Notes: generated from the letters alone by a model not told the origin. 64,000 bases of DNA from Cherax quadricarinatus (GCF_038502225.1 NC_091341.1:1985626-2049625); one strand, 5' to 3'. Positions 32,101 through 44,522 are shown, counted from the first letter of the stretch. Made by a program: numbers and translations.

Positions 32101-34603
32101 TTAACAAGTTAAGGAAGCCTAGAGAACAAATGGATTTGTCAGTTAAAAATATGAGAGGAGAGTTATTAAATGGAGAGTTAGAGGTATTGGGAAGATGGAG
32201 GAAATATTTTGAGGAATTGTTAAATGTTGATGAAGATAGGGAAGCTGTGATTTCATGTATAGGGCAAGGAGGAATAACATCTTGTAGGAGTGAGGAAGAG
32301 CAAGTTGTGAGTGTGGGGGAAGTTTGTGAGGCATTAAGTAAAATGAAAGGTGGTAAGGCAGCTGGGCTTGATGGGATAAAGATAGAAATGTTAAAAGCAG
32401 GTGGGGATATAGTTTTGGGAGTGGTTGGTGCTATTGTTTAATAAGTGTATGGAAGAGGGTAAGGTACCTAGGGATTGGCAGAGAGCATGCATAGTTCCTT
32501 TGTATAAATTCAAATTCAAATTCTAAGTTTATTCTCTATAAGGATTACAATGCTGAGTTTACAGAATTTGGTTATTGTGTGGTTTACATGTAGTAAAATA
32601 ATAATTACAGAGTGTACCACTAGAACACCTAGCATGGCTAGGCATTTTGGGCAGACTTAAATTAAATCTTAAGTTTAAAATATTACAAAATCATGAGGCA
32701 AGTTGGTATTATGGCTAAGTGACTAAATACTAGTTTGTGAGTTTAGCAATGTGAATGCTTTTGCTTTGGCACTATACATAGTTTCAGTATTGGAGTATCA
32801 CAGGCCAACTTATGACTAGTTAAGATTCATTATTTTGAGATTGAGATTGATATTTCTGTTTATGGTCAAATGGGTGAGTGAGTGTAAGTGTTAACCACCA
32901 GGTGGTATTCGTGTAATTAGTTGACAGGGTGTATCAGGGAGATAAGATGTTTTCTGATGGTAGTTTTGAAGGTGATGAATGTGTCTGCAGTTTTAGAATT
33001 TTCAGGTAGGGTGTTCCAGATTTTAGGGCCTTTGACATACATTGAATTTTTGTAAAGGTTCAGTCGGACACAGGGAATCTCATAGAAATGTTTGTGTCTG
33101 GTGTTGTGCCTGTGGGTTCTGTCGCAACTATCAAGAAAGCGTTTTAGGTCAAGGTTAATATTGGAATTTAAGGTCCTGTAGATGTAGATTGCACAGTAGC
33201 AAGTGTGGATGTACTGAACAGGGAGTAAGTTTAGATCTATGAAGAGTGGGGGGGTGTTGCCAGGGATGGGATTTAGTGATTATTCTTACTGCGGCTTTTT
33301 GTTGGGTTATTATTGGCTTTAGGTGTGTTGCTGCAGTTGAACCCCAAGCACAGATAGCATAGGTGAGGTATGGATATATAAGTGAATGGTATAGTGTGAG
33401 AAGGGCAGTTTGCGGCACGTAGTATCGTATCTTGGAGAGGATCCCAACCATTTTGGATACTTTTTTGGTTATGTATTGGATATGGGTGCTGAAGTTCAGG
33501 TTGTTGTCGAGGTATAGGCCTAGGAATTTGCCCTCATTATGCCTGGCAATTAGAGTGTTGTCGATCTTAATGTTTATATGCGCATCTCCTGCTCTGCTAC
33601 CAAACATAATGTAGTAGGTTTTGTCAGTGTTAAGCGTAAGTTTATTGGCTGTCATCCAAGTCGATATTTTGATCAGCTCCTCATTAACAATTGTGTTGAG
33701 GGTGGCAAGATTAGGGTGAGAGATGACATAAGTCGTGTCGTCAGCAAAGAGAATGGGGTTCAGGTGTTGAGATACGTTTGGAAGATCATTGATGTATATG
33801 AGGAAGAGCAGGGGACCAAGGACACTTCCCTGCAGAACTCCAGTATCAAGTGGCTGTGTTGTTGATGCTGTGTCTTTAATGGTAACATACTGATACCTAT
33901 TAGTAAGGTAAGATTTGAAATATGCAAGCACATGGCCTCTTATACCATAATGGTCAAGTTTGTGGAGTAGGATGCCGTGGTCTACTGTGTCAAAAGCTTT
34001 TCTTAGGTCAATAAAAATTCCTAGTGGATATTCCTTATTTTCCAATGCTGTGTAAAGCAGATCTAGCATTTTTATGATTGCATCATTAGTGCTTTTATTT
34101 TTCCTGAATCCAAATTGGCAGGGGTTGAGTATGTTTTGTGCCGTTATAAATGAATATAGTCTCCTGTGCATGAGTTTCTCAAAGATTTTGGATAGCAATG
34201 GTAAGTTTGATATTAGCCTATAGTTGTTTAAATCTGTAGGGTCACCACCTTTATGTATTGGTGTAACCCTTGCCGTCTTGAGTAGTTTCGGGAAGGTGCT
34301 AGTTTCTAGTGACTTGTTAAAAAGTACTGAGATAGCATGCGAGAGGACATGGGCCGCTCTCTTGTACAATAATGGTGGGACATGAGACAGATTCCCTGAC
34401 TTATTTTTAAGTGACTTTATAATCTCAGTGACTTCCATGGGCTCAGTTGGAGCAAGATAGAAGGAATTTGGGAAATTCCCATTTAGGTAGTCCCTGGCAT
34501 GGGCATTGGTGCATGGGATTTTATTGGCGAGATTAGAACCTATGGTTGAGAAGAAGTCGTTTATCTTGTTAGCTGTGTCAGTGGGAACCCTCTCATATGT
34601 GGT

Positions 34604-34828
34604 ATTTTGCCAAGGAGGGGAGTTGGAAATGAATGGTTGTCCAGGGCAATTGGTGTCAATTGCTGGCTGGACAAATACTGTAAGGAAAATGCGGTAACAT
34701 CCATTGACAACTGGGACCTCTTCTATGGCAGAAATGACATGTATGCTAGGGATGGGGTTCACTTATCTAGGTGTGGGGTGGAAGCACTGGCAACTGCAGT
34801 GGAGGGAGCAGTTAGGACTTTAAACTAG
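34604..34828 (+). pseudogene. LINE-C ORF1, C-terminal end of an SGNH-type esterase domain
   Basis: The open frame reaches TAG at 34826. It reads NCWLDKYCKEN, SIDNWDLFYGRND and ARDGVHLSRCGVEALA. The DGVHLS motif is the catalytic Asp-His block of SGNH/GDSL hydrolases, known in ORF1 of CR1 and related LINEs. The catalytic Ser block is lost by 5' truncation. In intact elements this esterase is thought to act on membranes or lipids during the retrotransposition cycle; here only the tail remains, 14 bp upstream of ORF2. Confidence 0.65.
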
Positions 34829-34842
34829 GAATAGTTAGTGGT

Positions 34843-36259
34843 ATGGGTTTTGGCAGGAAAACAGTGAAGTCCCAGTGTAGTAATATTACGAGTTCTAGGG
34901 GAACTAGTAATAATAAGAACGAGATAGATATTGAAAAGCCAGGGACCTTGGGTGATAAGGACAGTAATAGGTTTAGTAGAAAAATAGAAATGAGCAGGAA
35001 GGGTAAAGAGAAAGGAGAGTCTTTCAATGTTTATTATGCTAATTGCCGTAGTGCTAGGAATAAGATGGACGAGTTGAGATTAGTTGCTAGTGTAGGTAAC
35101 ATTGATGTATTTGCCTTAACTGAGACGTGGTTTAATTCAAAAAGTCGGGACATGCCTGCGGAATGTCATATTCAGGGTTTTAAATTGTTCCAAGAAGATA
35201 GAAGTATTGGGAGGGGGGGTGGGGTGGCATTGTATGTCCGAGATCGCTTGAACTGTTGCATAAAAACAGGTATTAAGTCTGAAGTAACACATACAGAGTC
35301 TGTTTGGATAGAATTTTCAGAGGGGCATGAAAAACTGATTTTAGGAGTGATATACCATCCCCCAAACTTAGATAGGGACCAAGGGAAACTACTATGGGAG
35401 GAAATTGTTAAGGCCACAAGGCACGATAATGTAGTAATTCTAGGAGACTTTAACTTTAGTCATGTTGATTGGAAATTCTTGACTGGGAATTTAGAATCAT
35501 ACGACTTCTTAGAAGTATTTCAGGATTATTTTTTGAAGCAGTTTGTGACAGAACCTACAAGGGGAAATAACCTGCTTGACTTAGTTATGGCAAACAATGA
35601 ATCCCTTGTTAATAATTTAGAAATTTCAGAGGAACTGGGTACTAGCGACCACAAATCAATTACATTTAGCATTGAATGGAAGTACGATAGTAGCGATAAC
35701 TCAGTAACAGTCCCAGATTTTCACTTAGCAGATTACGATGGGCTTAGAGAACACTTATCTGTTGACTGGGGTAACGAAGAGAGCTATCAATATGACAGTT
35801 TTCTGAACACTATACATGCTGCGTTTATCCCATATAAAGAAATTAGATCAAATAGAAATGACCCAAAATGGATGAATAATAGGCTCAAATATCTACTAGG
35901 GCATAAGAAAGGAATTTATAGGCGTATCAAAAGAGGTGAGGGTCATCTTATGAATCAGTATATTGACATTAAGAGGGACATTAAAAAGGGGATAAGAAAA
36001 GCTAAAAGGGACTATGAAATTAAAGTTGCTAGGGATTCTAAAACTAACCCAAAAAGTTTTTTCTAGGTCTATAGAACAAAAGTTAGAGATAAGATAGGTC
36101 CCCTTAAAAATAACTATGGGCACCTTACTGACAAAGAGAATGAAATGTGCTTGATTTTTAAATAATTATTTTCTCTCAGTTTTTACACAGGAAGACACTA
36201 ACAATATTCCAGTAATTAATTTTTACAGTGGGCTAGAAGAAGATATATTATGTAACATC
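34843..36259 (+). pseudogene. LINE-C ORF2, endonuclease half
   Basis: 407 codons open from ATG 34843. Endonuclease motifs: VYYANCRSARNKMDELR (Asn), LTETWFN (Glu), GVIYHPP, ILGDFNFSHVDW, LLDLVM and GTSDHKSITF (terminal Asp-His). The linker WMNNRLKYLLGHKKGIYRRIKR follows. A frameshift near 36064 precedes the GPLKNNYGHLTD / FNNYFLSVFTQED region typical of CR1. The half ends at the LINE-B1 insertion (target ACAGTCACTAGT 36260-36271). Confidence 0.85.
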
Positions 36260-36271
36260 ACAGTCACTAGT

Positions 36272-36390
36272 ATAGGTAGTAGGTTGGTAGACAGCAACCA
36301 CCCAGGGAGGTACTACCGTCCTGCCAAGTGAGTGTAAAACGAAAGCCTGTGATTGTTTTACATGATGGTAGGATTGCTGATGTCTTTTGT
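36272..36390 (+). other. LINE-B1 structured 5' UTR
   Basis: Predicted pairings by eye: GGTAGTA (36275-36281) with TACTACC (~36311-36317) enclosing GGTTG/CAACC; then TCCTGCC with GGTAGGA enclosing GTAAAAC/GTTTTAC. Starting within 3 nt of the element 5' end, this is a compact multi-stem RNA. A cleaving ribozyme or promoter/translation role is possible but not shown. Confidence 0.45.
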
Positions 36391-36613
36391 CTGTCTCATA
36401 AATATGCAAGATTACAGGCATGTCTTGCTACTTCTACTTACACTTAGGTCACACTACACATACATGTACACATTTATTTATACACACTCATCTGAGTTTT
36501 CTTTGATTTTATCTTAATAGTTCTGGGTCTTATTAATTTTCCTTTTATATCCATGGGGAAGTGGAATAAGAATCTTTCCTCCGTAAGCCATGCATGTTGT
36601 AAAAGTCAACTAA

Positions 36614-39613
36614 AATGCCGGGAACAATGAGCTAGTAACCCCTTTTCCTGTAAAGATTACTAAAAAGAATAAGAAGAAGAAAATTGTCAAAGTGGGAAGT
36701 CTGAATGTGCGTGGATGTTGTGCAGATGATAAGAAAGAGATGATTGTGGATGTTATGAATGAGAAGAACTTGGATGTCCTGGCTTTAAGTGAAACAAAGC
36801 TGAAGGGGGTGGGAGAGTTTCAGTGGAGAGGAATAAATGGGATTAGGTCAGGGGTTTCAAATAGAGTTAGAGCTAAAGAAGGAGTAGCAATAATGTTGAA
36901 GGATAAGCTATGGCAGGAAAAGAGGGACTATAAATGTATTAATTCAAGGATTATGTGGAGTAAAATAAAGATTGGATGTGAAAAGTGGGTTATAATAAGC
37001 GTGTATGCACCTGGAGAAGAGAGAAGTGTAGAGGAGTGAGAGAGATTTTGGGAAATGTTGAGTGAATGCGTGGGGAGTTTTTAATCAAGTGTGAGAGTAA
37101 TGGTGGTTGGGGATTTCAATGCTAAAGTGGGTAAAAATGTTATGGAGGGAGTAGTAGGTAAATTTGGGGTGCCAGGGGTAAATGTAAATGGGGAGCCTTT
37201 AATTGAGCTATGTGTAGAAAGAAATTTGGTAATAAGTAATACATATTTTATGAAAAAGAGGATAAATAAATATACAAGGTATGATGTAGCACGTAATGAA
37301 AGTAGTTTATTAGATTATGTATTGGTGGATAAAAGGTTGATGGGTAGGCTCCAGGATGTACATGTTTATAGAGGGGCAACTGATATATCGGATCATTATT
37401 TAGTTGTAGCTACAGTTAGAGTAAGAGGTAGATGGGAAAAGAGGAAGGTGGCAACAACAAGTAAGAGGGAGGTGAAAGTGTATAAACTAAGGGAGGAGGA
37501 AGTTCGGGTGAGATATAAGCGACTATTGGCAGAAAGGTGGGCTAGTGTAAAGATGAGTAGTGGGGGGGTTGAAGAGGGTTGGAATAGTTTTAAAAATGCA
37601 GTATTAGAATGTGGGGCAGAAGTTTGTGGTTATAGGAGGGTGGGGGCAGGAGGAAAGAGGAGTGATTGGTGGAATGATGAAGTAAAGGGTGTGATAAAAG
37701 AGAAAAAGGTAGCTTATGAGAGGTTTTTACAAAGCAGAAGTGTTATAAGAAGAGCAGAGTATATGGAGAGTAAAAGAAAGGTAAAGAGAGTGGTGAGAGA
37801 GTGCAAAAGGAGAGCAGATGATAGAGTGGGAGAGGCACTGTCAAGAAATTTTAATGAAAATAAGAAAAAATTTTGGAGTGAGTTAAACAAGTTAAGAAAG
37901 CCTAGGGAAAATATGGATTTGTCAGTTAAAAACAGAGTAGGGGAGTTAGTAGATGGGGAGATGGAGGTATTGGGTAGATGGCGAGAATATTTTGAGGAAC
38001 TTTTAAATGTTAAGGAAGAAACAGAGGCAGTAATTTCATGCACTGGTCAGGGAGGTATACCATCTTTTAGGAGTGAAGAAGAGCAGAATGTAAGTGTGGG
38101 GGAGGTACGTGAGGCATTACGTAAAATGAAAGGGGGTAAAGCAGCTGGAACTGATGGGATCATGACAGAAATGTTAAAAGCAGGGGGGGATATAGTGTTG
38201 GAGTGGTTGGTACTTTTGTTTAATAAATGTATGAAAGAGGGGAAGGTACCTAGGGATTGGCAGAGAGCATGTATAGTCCCTTTATATAAAGGGAAAGGGG
38301 ACAAAAGAGACTGTAAAAATTATAGAGGAATAAGCTTACTGAGTATACCAGGAAAAGTGTACGGTAGGGTTATAATTGAAAGAATTAGAGATAAGACAGA
38401 ATGTAGGATTGCGGATGAGCAAGGAGGTTTCAGAGTGGGTAGGGGATGTGTAGATCAGGTGTTTACATTGAAGCATATATGTGAACAGTATTTAGATAAA
38501 GATAGGGAAGTTTTTATTGCATTTATGGATTTAGAAAAGGCATATGATAGAGTGGATAGAGGAGCAATGTGGCAAATGTTGCAAGTATATGGAATAGGTG
38601 GTAAGTTATTAAATGCTGTAAAGAGTTTTTATGAGGATAGTGAGGCTCAGGTTAGGGTGTGTAGAAGAGAGGGAGACTACTTCCCGGTAAAAGTAGGTCT
38701 TAGACAGGGATGTGTAATGTCACCATGGTTGTTTAATATATTTATAGATGGGGTTGTAAAGGAAGTAAATGCTAGGGTGTTCGGGAGAGGGGTGGGATTA
38801 AATTTTGGGGAATCAAATTCAAAATGGGAATTGACACAGTTACTTTTTGCTGATGATACTGTGCTTATGGGAGATTCTAAAGAAAAATTGCAAAGGTTAG
38901 TGGATGAGTTTGGGAATGTGTGTAAAGGTAGAAAGTTGAAAGTGAACATAGAAAAGAGTAAGGTGATGAGGGTGTCAAATGATTTAGATAAAGAAAAATT
39001 GGATATCAAATTGGGGAGGAGGAGTATGGAAGAAGTGAATGTTTTCAGATACTTGGGAGTTGACGTGTTGGCGGATGGATTTATGAAGGATGAGGTTAAT
39101 CATAGAATTGATGAGGGAAAAAAGGTGAGTGGTGCATTGAGGTATATGTGGAGTCAAAAAACGTTATCTATGGAGGCAAAGAAGGGAATGTATGAAAGTA
39201 TAGTAGTACCAACACTCTTATATGGGTGTGAAGCTTGGGTGGTAAATGCAGCAGCGAGGAGACGGTTGGAGGCAGTGGAGATGTCCTGTTTAAGGGCAAT
39301 GTGTGGTGTAAATATTATGCAGAAAATTCGGAGTGTGGAAATTAGGAGGTGTGGAGTTAATAAAAGTATTAGTCAGAGGGCAGAAGAGGGGTTGTTGAGG
39401 TGGTTTGGTCATTTAGAGAGAATGGATCAAAGTAGAATGACATGGAAAGCATATAAATCTATAGGGGAAGGAAGGCGGGGTAGGGGTCGTCCTCGAAAGG
39501 GTTGGAGAGAGGGGGTAAAGGAGGTTTTGTGGGCAAGGGGCTTGGACTTCCAGCAAGCGTGCGTGAGCATGTTAGATAGGAGTGAATGGAGACGAATGGT
39601 ACTTGGGACCTGA
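36614..39613 (+). pseudogene. LINE-B1 ORF: RTE endonuclease-reverse transcriptase, two stops
   Basis: One ~1000-codon frame, open apart from TGA at 37037 and TAA at 37082, both reachable by C-to-T changes. Endonuclease (36692-37400): GSLNVRGCC, LALSETKLKG, ISVYAPGE, VVGDFNAKVG, SSLLDYVLVDKRL, ATDISDHYLVV. A basic linker follows (KRVVRECKRRADDRVGEALS). RT: GGKAAGTDGI, KGDKRDCKNYRGISLLSI, FMDLEKAYDRVDRGAM, GLRQGCVMSPWLFN, LLFADDTVLMGD, FRYLGVDV. The C-terminus has GHLERMDQSRMTW and the AT-hook-like RGRGRPRKGW, as in RTE. No clear ATG before 36692 in frame. Otherwise nearly intact; it would act in target-primed reverse transcription. Confidence 0.9.
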
Positions 39614-39941
39614 CGATCTGTTGGAGTGTGAGCAGGGTAATATTTAGTGAAGGGATTCAGGGAAACCGGTTATTTTCATATAGTCGGACTTGAGTCCTGG
39701 AAATGGGAAGTACAATGCCTGCACTTTAAAGGAGGGGTTTGGGATATTGGCAGTTTGGAGGGATATGCTGTGTATCTTTATATGTGTATGCTTCTAGACT
39801 GTTGTATTCTGAGCACCTCTGCAAAAACAGTGATAATGTGCGAGTGTGGTGAAAGTGTTGAATGATGATGAAAGTATTTTCTTTTTGGGGATTTTCTTTC
39901 TTTTTTGGGGTCACCCTGCCTCGGTGGGAGACGGCCGACTT

Positions 39942-39972
<31 letters not shown>

Positions 39973-39983
39973 CAGTCACTAGT

Positions 39984-41481
39984 GAGATGGTTGTGAAGCA
40001 GATAGACAGACTGAAGCAAAATAAGTCGCCGGGTCCTGATGAGGTTTTTTCAAGGGTTCTTAAGGAATGCAAAATGGAACTCTGTGAACCATTAACTAAT
40101 ATTTTTAATTTATCTCTTCAAACAGGTGTAGTGTCTGATATGTGGAAGATGGCTAATGTAACTCCTATTTTTAAAACCGGGGACAAGTTGTTACCGTCAA
40201 ATTACCGCCCAATAAGCTTGACCTCAATTGTAGGCAAATTACTAGAGTCAATTATAGCTGAGATTATAAGAAGCCATCTCGATAAGCATAGCTTGATTAA
40301 TGATACTCAGCATGGATTCACAAGAGGCTGGTCTTGTCTAACTAATTTATTAACTTTCTTCAGTAAAGCTTTTGAGGCTGTTGACCACAATAAAGAATTT
40401 GATATTATTTACTTAGATTTTAGTAAAGCTTTTGATAGAGTTCCGCACCATAGACTGTTAAAGAAAGTGGCAGCTCATGGCATTGGGGGAAAAGTGCTCT
40501 CGAGGATCGAGTCATGGCTCACTGACAGGAAGCAGAGTGTGTCCATAAATGGGGTTAAATCCGAGTGGGGATCTGTAACAAGTGGCGTTCCACAGGGATC
40601 AGTCTTGGGCCCGTTGTTGTTTATAATATATATCAATGATCTTGATGAGGGAATTACTAGTGATATGAGCAAATTTGCCGATGACACAAAGATAGGTAGG
40701 ATAACTGATTCAAACGTAGATGTTATGGAACGTCAGGAGGATTTAAACAAACTCTATTCTTGGTCAGAAAAGTGGCAGATGCAGTTCAATGTAGATAAAT
40801 GCAAGGTTCTGAAGCTTGGGAGTGCCCATAACCCTAGTACTTATAAGTTAAATGATGTAGAACTTAGCCATACAGATTGCGAAAAGGACTTGGGGGTTAT
40901 GGCGAGCAGCAACCTTAAACCAAGACAGCAATGCCTAAGCGTACGTAATAAGGCAAATAGATTACTGGGATTTATATCAAGAAGTGTAAGCAACAGAAGT
41001 CAAGAGGTCATACTGCAGCTTTATACATCATTAGTAAGGCCTCACCTAGATTATGCAGCTCAGTTCTGGTCTCCGTATTACAAAATGGACATAAATTCAT
41101 TAGAAAACATTGTGTAGGATGACTAAATTAATACATAGCATTAGAAATCTTCCTTATGAAGAAAGATTGAAGACTCTTAAGTTACATTCACTTGTTAGAC
41201 GAAGAATGAGGGGAGACCTGATCGAAGTGTATAAGTGGAAGATAGGTATTAATAAAGGGGATATTAATAAGGTCTTGAGGATGTCTCTCCAAGAGAGAAC
41301 CCGCAGTAATGGATTTAAATTAGATAAGTTTAGATTTAGAAAGGACATAGGAAAGTATTGGTTTGGAAATAGGGTAGTTGATGAGTGGAACAGTCTACCT
41401 AGTTGGGTTACTGAGGCTGGGATTTTGGGTAGTTTCAAATCTAGGTTGGATAAGTACATGAGTGGGAGGGGTTGGATTTGA
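39984..41481 (+). pseudogene. LINE-C ORF2, reverse transcriptase half
   Basis: Resumes right after LINE-B1. Frame 39987-41117: KQNKSPGPDEV, NYRPISLTSIVGKLLE, THGFTRG-type block QHGFTRGWSC, DIIYLDFSKAFDRVPHH, SGVPQGSVLGPLLFIIYIND, FADDTKI (catalytic Asp pair), DKCKVLKLG, DLGVMASSNLK, VRPHLDYAAQFWSP. A short deletion near 41105 shifts frame; 41110-41481 gives RRMRGDLIEVYKWKIGINKG, VVDEWNSLPSWV and FKSRLDKYM to the TGA stop. CR1 clade by order and motif. Only two or three lesions in the full ORF2. Confidence 0.88.
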
Positions 41482-43069
41482 GTGGGACTTTCACATCAGA
41501 GCTTATTTCTTGCGTGGCATTGAAAATTGGGTTGGGCAAATGTTTTGTTAGTGGGATGAATTGTAAAGGACCTGCCTAGTATGGGCCAGCAGGCCTCCTG
41601 CAGTGTTCCTCCTTTCTTATGTTCTTATGATGCAGTGGTGTTTCATTAGGTTTAGTTAGGGCAATATTCTTGGTTTTTTTTCAGTTTGTGGGTCCCTAGA
41701 ATCTGAGAGAGTGTTTTCCAGGTCTTTTTTATATCTCCTCTTGTGTCAGTGAATCTACTGGAGTAGTATAGTTGTTTGGCTTTTTTTATTACTTTGGTGA
41801 GGACTGATGAATAGTGTTTAAGAATATCTTTGTGTATTAAGCCCTGCCTATATTGCTTTTCATATTGGTGTTTCTTATCAATGGATTTCAGAATGGTGCT
41901 GGTTAGCCATGGGCAACCAAGCCATTTGTTTGTGATCTGTTTCGTTTTTATAGGACAATGTTTGTTGTATAGTCTAAGTAATTTGTTAAGAAAAATGTCT
42001 GTCCAGTCATCAATACCATTGGCCTTGGAGAATTCTGTAGGCCAGTCAACAGTCTCTAGGTCAGCTGTGAACTTCCTTATTGAGGCCTCATCATGGAGTC
42101 TAAATGAAACTTTGTTGTATTCAAGTGGTGGTTTACTAATGTTTGTCAAGAGGAAGGTAGGGTAGTGGTCTCTAGTGCTATCTGTGATTATCCCTGATTT
42201 AAGGGGGGCTAGTATATTGGTCCATATGTGGTCTATTATGGTTGCACTTGTTTCAGTGAGCCTGGTTGGTTTAGTTATTGTTGGTATGAGAAGTGTGTTG
42301 TTCATATTGTTGATGAAATCAGTTACAGGCTGATCATCTAGTAGGCCAAGGTTGATGTTGAAGTCTCCAGCTAAGAGAAGGTGGTGCTTATTCATTTGTC
42401 TGTTTGTTATTAGTGCCTTTAGTTTCTCACTGAAATTTGGGATGTTTGTGTGGGGTATCCGGTAAATGGCACCGATTGTTATAGGCGTCTTAAGGTTTTT
42501 TACAGTAAAATTAGGAAAAATGTATTCTCCATATTCATCACTGATGCAAGTGGTGCTAATACAAGATAATTGGTTAGAGTAATAGATTGCAATACCACCC
42601 CCAACTTGGTATGGTCTGCAGTTGTGGATTGCTGTGTATCCTGGTAGAGGGTAGATATCTATTATGTCCTGCTTAAGCCAGGTCTCAGTAAGAATAATGC
42701 AGGAGAAGGGTGTCTTTAGTGATTCAAGGAGTGCCAGGAGGTCATCACAGTGTTTGCTTAAGGACCTAATGTTGTAGTTAAGTACTGATAGACTTTTAGC
42801 ATTGTTTAGGATAGTGCTGGCTTGTGATGCTGTGTAGTAAAGGCAGTTACTTTCCAATAGGTTTTGACTGTGTGTCAGATTATGGAGGTTTAGATCAGGG
42901 TCGACGTGATCAATCATCTTCTAGGTTTAAATTATGGTTATTTATATCCTGAGTTGTGGGTTGAGTTTTAGTACTGATATCTGTAGTGGTGGGAAGTTTG
43001 GACAAGTATATAGCTATAGCATTTTGGTCATGTAGAGTATAGTCACTAATACACATAATGGAGTTGGTG

Positions 43070-43440
43070 TTGTCTATGTGTTGTGCTGGAATGAGCTAAA
43101 GTACAACTAGGTATAAACTAATAATATAAAAATACAAATTAAAAATAGCACAAGACTCTCACTTGTAATTGCACTAAGGTCTAATGTAATGACTTTGGTA
43201 TAGTCTATGTATTGAGCTAGAATGAGCTATAGTACAACAAGGTTTAATCTAATAATATAAAAATACAAATTAAAAATAGCACCAGACTCTCACTAGTAAT
43301 TACACTATGGTCTAATATAATGAATTTGGTATTGACTATGTATTGAGCTAGAATGAGCTATAGTACAACTGAGTTTAATCTAATGATATAGAAAAGGTAC
43401 AAGACTCTCAATTGTAATTGCACTAAGGTGTTATATAAGT
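43070..43440 (-). repeat. ~130-bp tandem repeat in the LINE-A2 inter-ORF spacer
   Basis: Repeats of TTGAGCTAGAATGAGCTATA and AGACTCTC boxes at 43154, 43284 and 43402 (spacing 130 and 118 bp). The spacer between ORF1 and ORF2 is 1.6 kb, AT-rich and without a frame. LINE-A1 has a comparable repetitive spacer (10974-12097) with GGGACTAATA boxes. Confidence 0.8.
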
Positions 43441-44522
43441 TGCTTACAAGAATTAGAGTACAACTAGATTTAAATTGACAAGATAAAATATGCAAGTTAA
43501 GGTAGCAAAATAATAAAAAAAAGTAGAAAAAAAAAATATATGAGGTAGTTGGTACTAGTTAGCAAAAGATAGTTAAGGGCCTTGAACAATAATATAATTG
43601 AAATATACACTAATTGCACACACAATATAGTCACTAAGATATGAAAACAATCTTAGAATAGGACTTATAATATAAACTTACAATATAAAAATACAAATTG
43701 AAATGGTACTTGCAATTGCACTAGGGTCTGGTATAGGTTGTTGACAAGATCAAGAGTATAACTAGATTTAAATTGACAAAATAAAATTCACAAATTAAAG
43801 TACCAAAAGAATAATAAGTAAAAAATAACAATGGCAATGTCTTGGTTATAATATGATAGTAAGATGGTAGACAGGTACACAGGTACAGAGGCACACAAGT
43901 GCACAGGTACAAAGGATAATATAAAGGTTGGAGTTGAATATACAAACTTGGAAATTTGGCAACAAAATATTATGGGAAGTATAAAATAATGATTAATGTA
44001 CAAAAGTAAAATTGACTGGTAGTAAATATGGTGTTTAATAAAATTTTAGTAAGTAATAATGATTACAAAATAAGTGAAAAAGTAATGTTTATTTCTTTCA
44101 AAATTGCACTGGTAGTTATACTTGAGGTTATTTGGCAGTACAAGGTAATTAAGAGTACTCTAAGATAGTAAATGTGGTATTAAAACTGGTTAAGGTAATT
44201 AGACGAGTAATGGTTATTAAATGATGTCAAAAATGTTAAGAGTAAATTGATAGTAAAAATGGTAATTATTAATTTTAGTAAGTAATATCAATTGATAGTA
44301 TTTAAAAAAATAGGTAGTAATATGGACAGAGAAAGCATCGATTCAGCTAATATTTAAGCAAACAATAGTAAATAAGAAAATTAGATAAGGTGACTTATGC
44401 TTACTAGTAAAATCACAAAATGAGGTAGTTGATTATTTAATTACTAAGAGATTGTACTACAAGATTTGAACAATAATGGAGCAAAACATACACTACATTA
44501 CGTAGGCTTTTAGGTTGGACAT

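Larger units (their letters stand above)
36272..39971 (+). mobile_element. LINE-B1, complete RTE-like element nested in LINE-C
   Basis: 3700 bp between perfect 12-bp duplications ACAGTCACTAGT (36260-36271, 39972-39983). Structured 5' UTR 36272-36610, single ORF 36614-39613, 3' UTR with the GGGTCACCCTGCC...GGTGGGAGACGGCC hairpin and a ~30-nt poly-A (39943-39971). Its intact structure and perfect duplication make it the youngest member of the four-level nest. Confidence 0.93.
34604..41634 (+). mobile_element. LINE-C, CR1 element nested in LINE-A2
   Basis: Flanked by GTGGT (34599-34603, 41635-41639). Contains the end of ORF1, the whole ORF2 and a 3' end with the CR1-style octamer repeat TTCTTATGTTCTTATG (41614-41629). 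Length without LINE-B1 is ~3.3 kb, 5'-truncated in ORF1. Plus strand, opposite to its host. Confidence 0.9.
33155..42917 (-). pseudogene. LINE-A2 ORF2 (endonuclease-reverse transcriptase), split
   Basis: N-terminal part 42917-41652 (421 codons): endonuclease with LNYNIRSLSKH, ILTETWLKQD, LAGDFNINLG and the DH box (TRDHYPTFLL), then the linker SRFTDTRGDIKKTWKTL. LINE-C (34604-41634) with a GTGGT duplication separates it from 34603-33155. That part has ANKINDFFSTIGSNLANKI, TARVTPIHKGGDPTDLNNYR, QGSVLGPLLFLIYINDL, LFADDT and the C-terminal TITQQKAAVRII. Across the junction the frame is preserved but has three stops (TAA, TAA, TGA at about 41635-41655), all explainable as C-to-T changes from CAA/CGA. 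A frameshift lies near 33265. It had ~930 codons originally. Confidence 0.85.
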
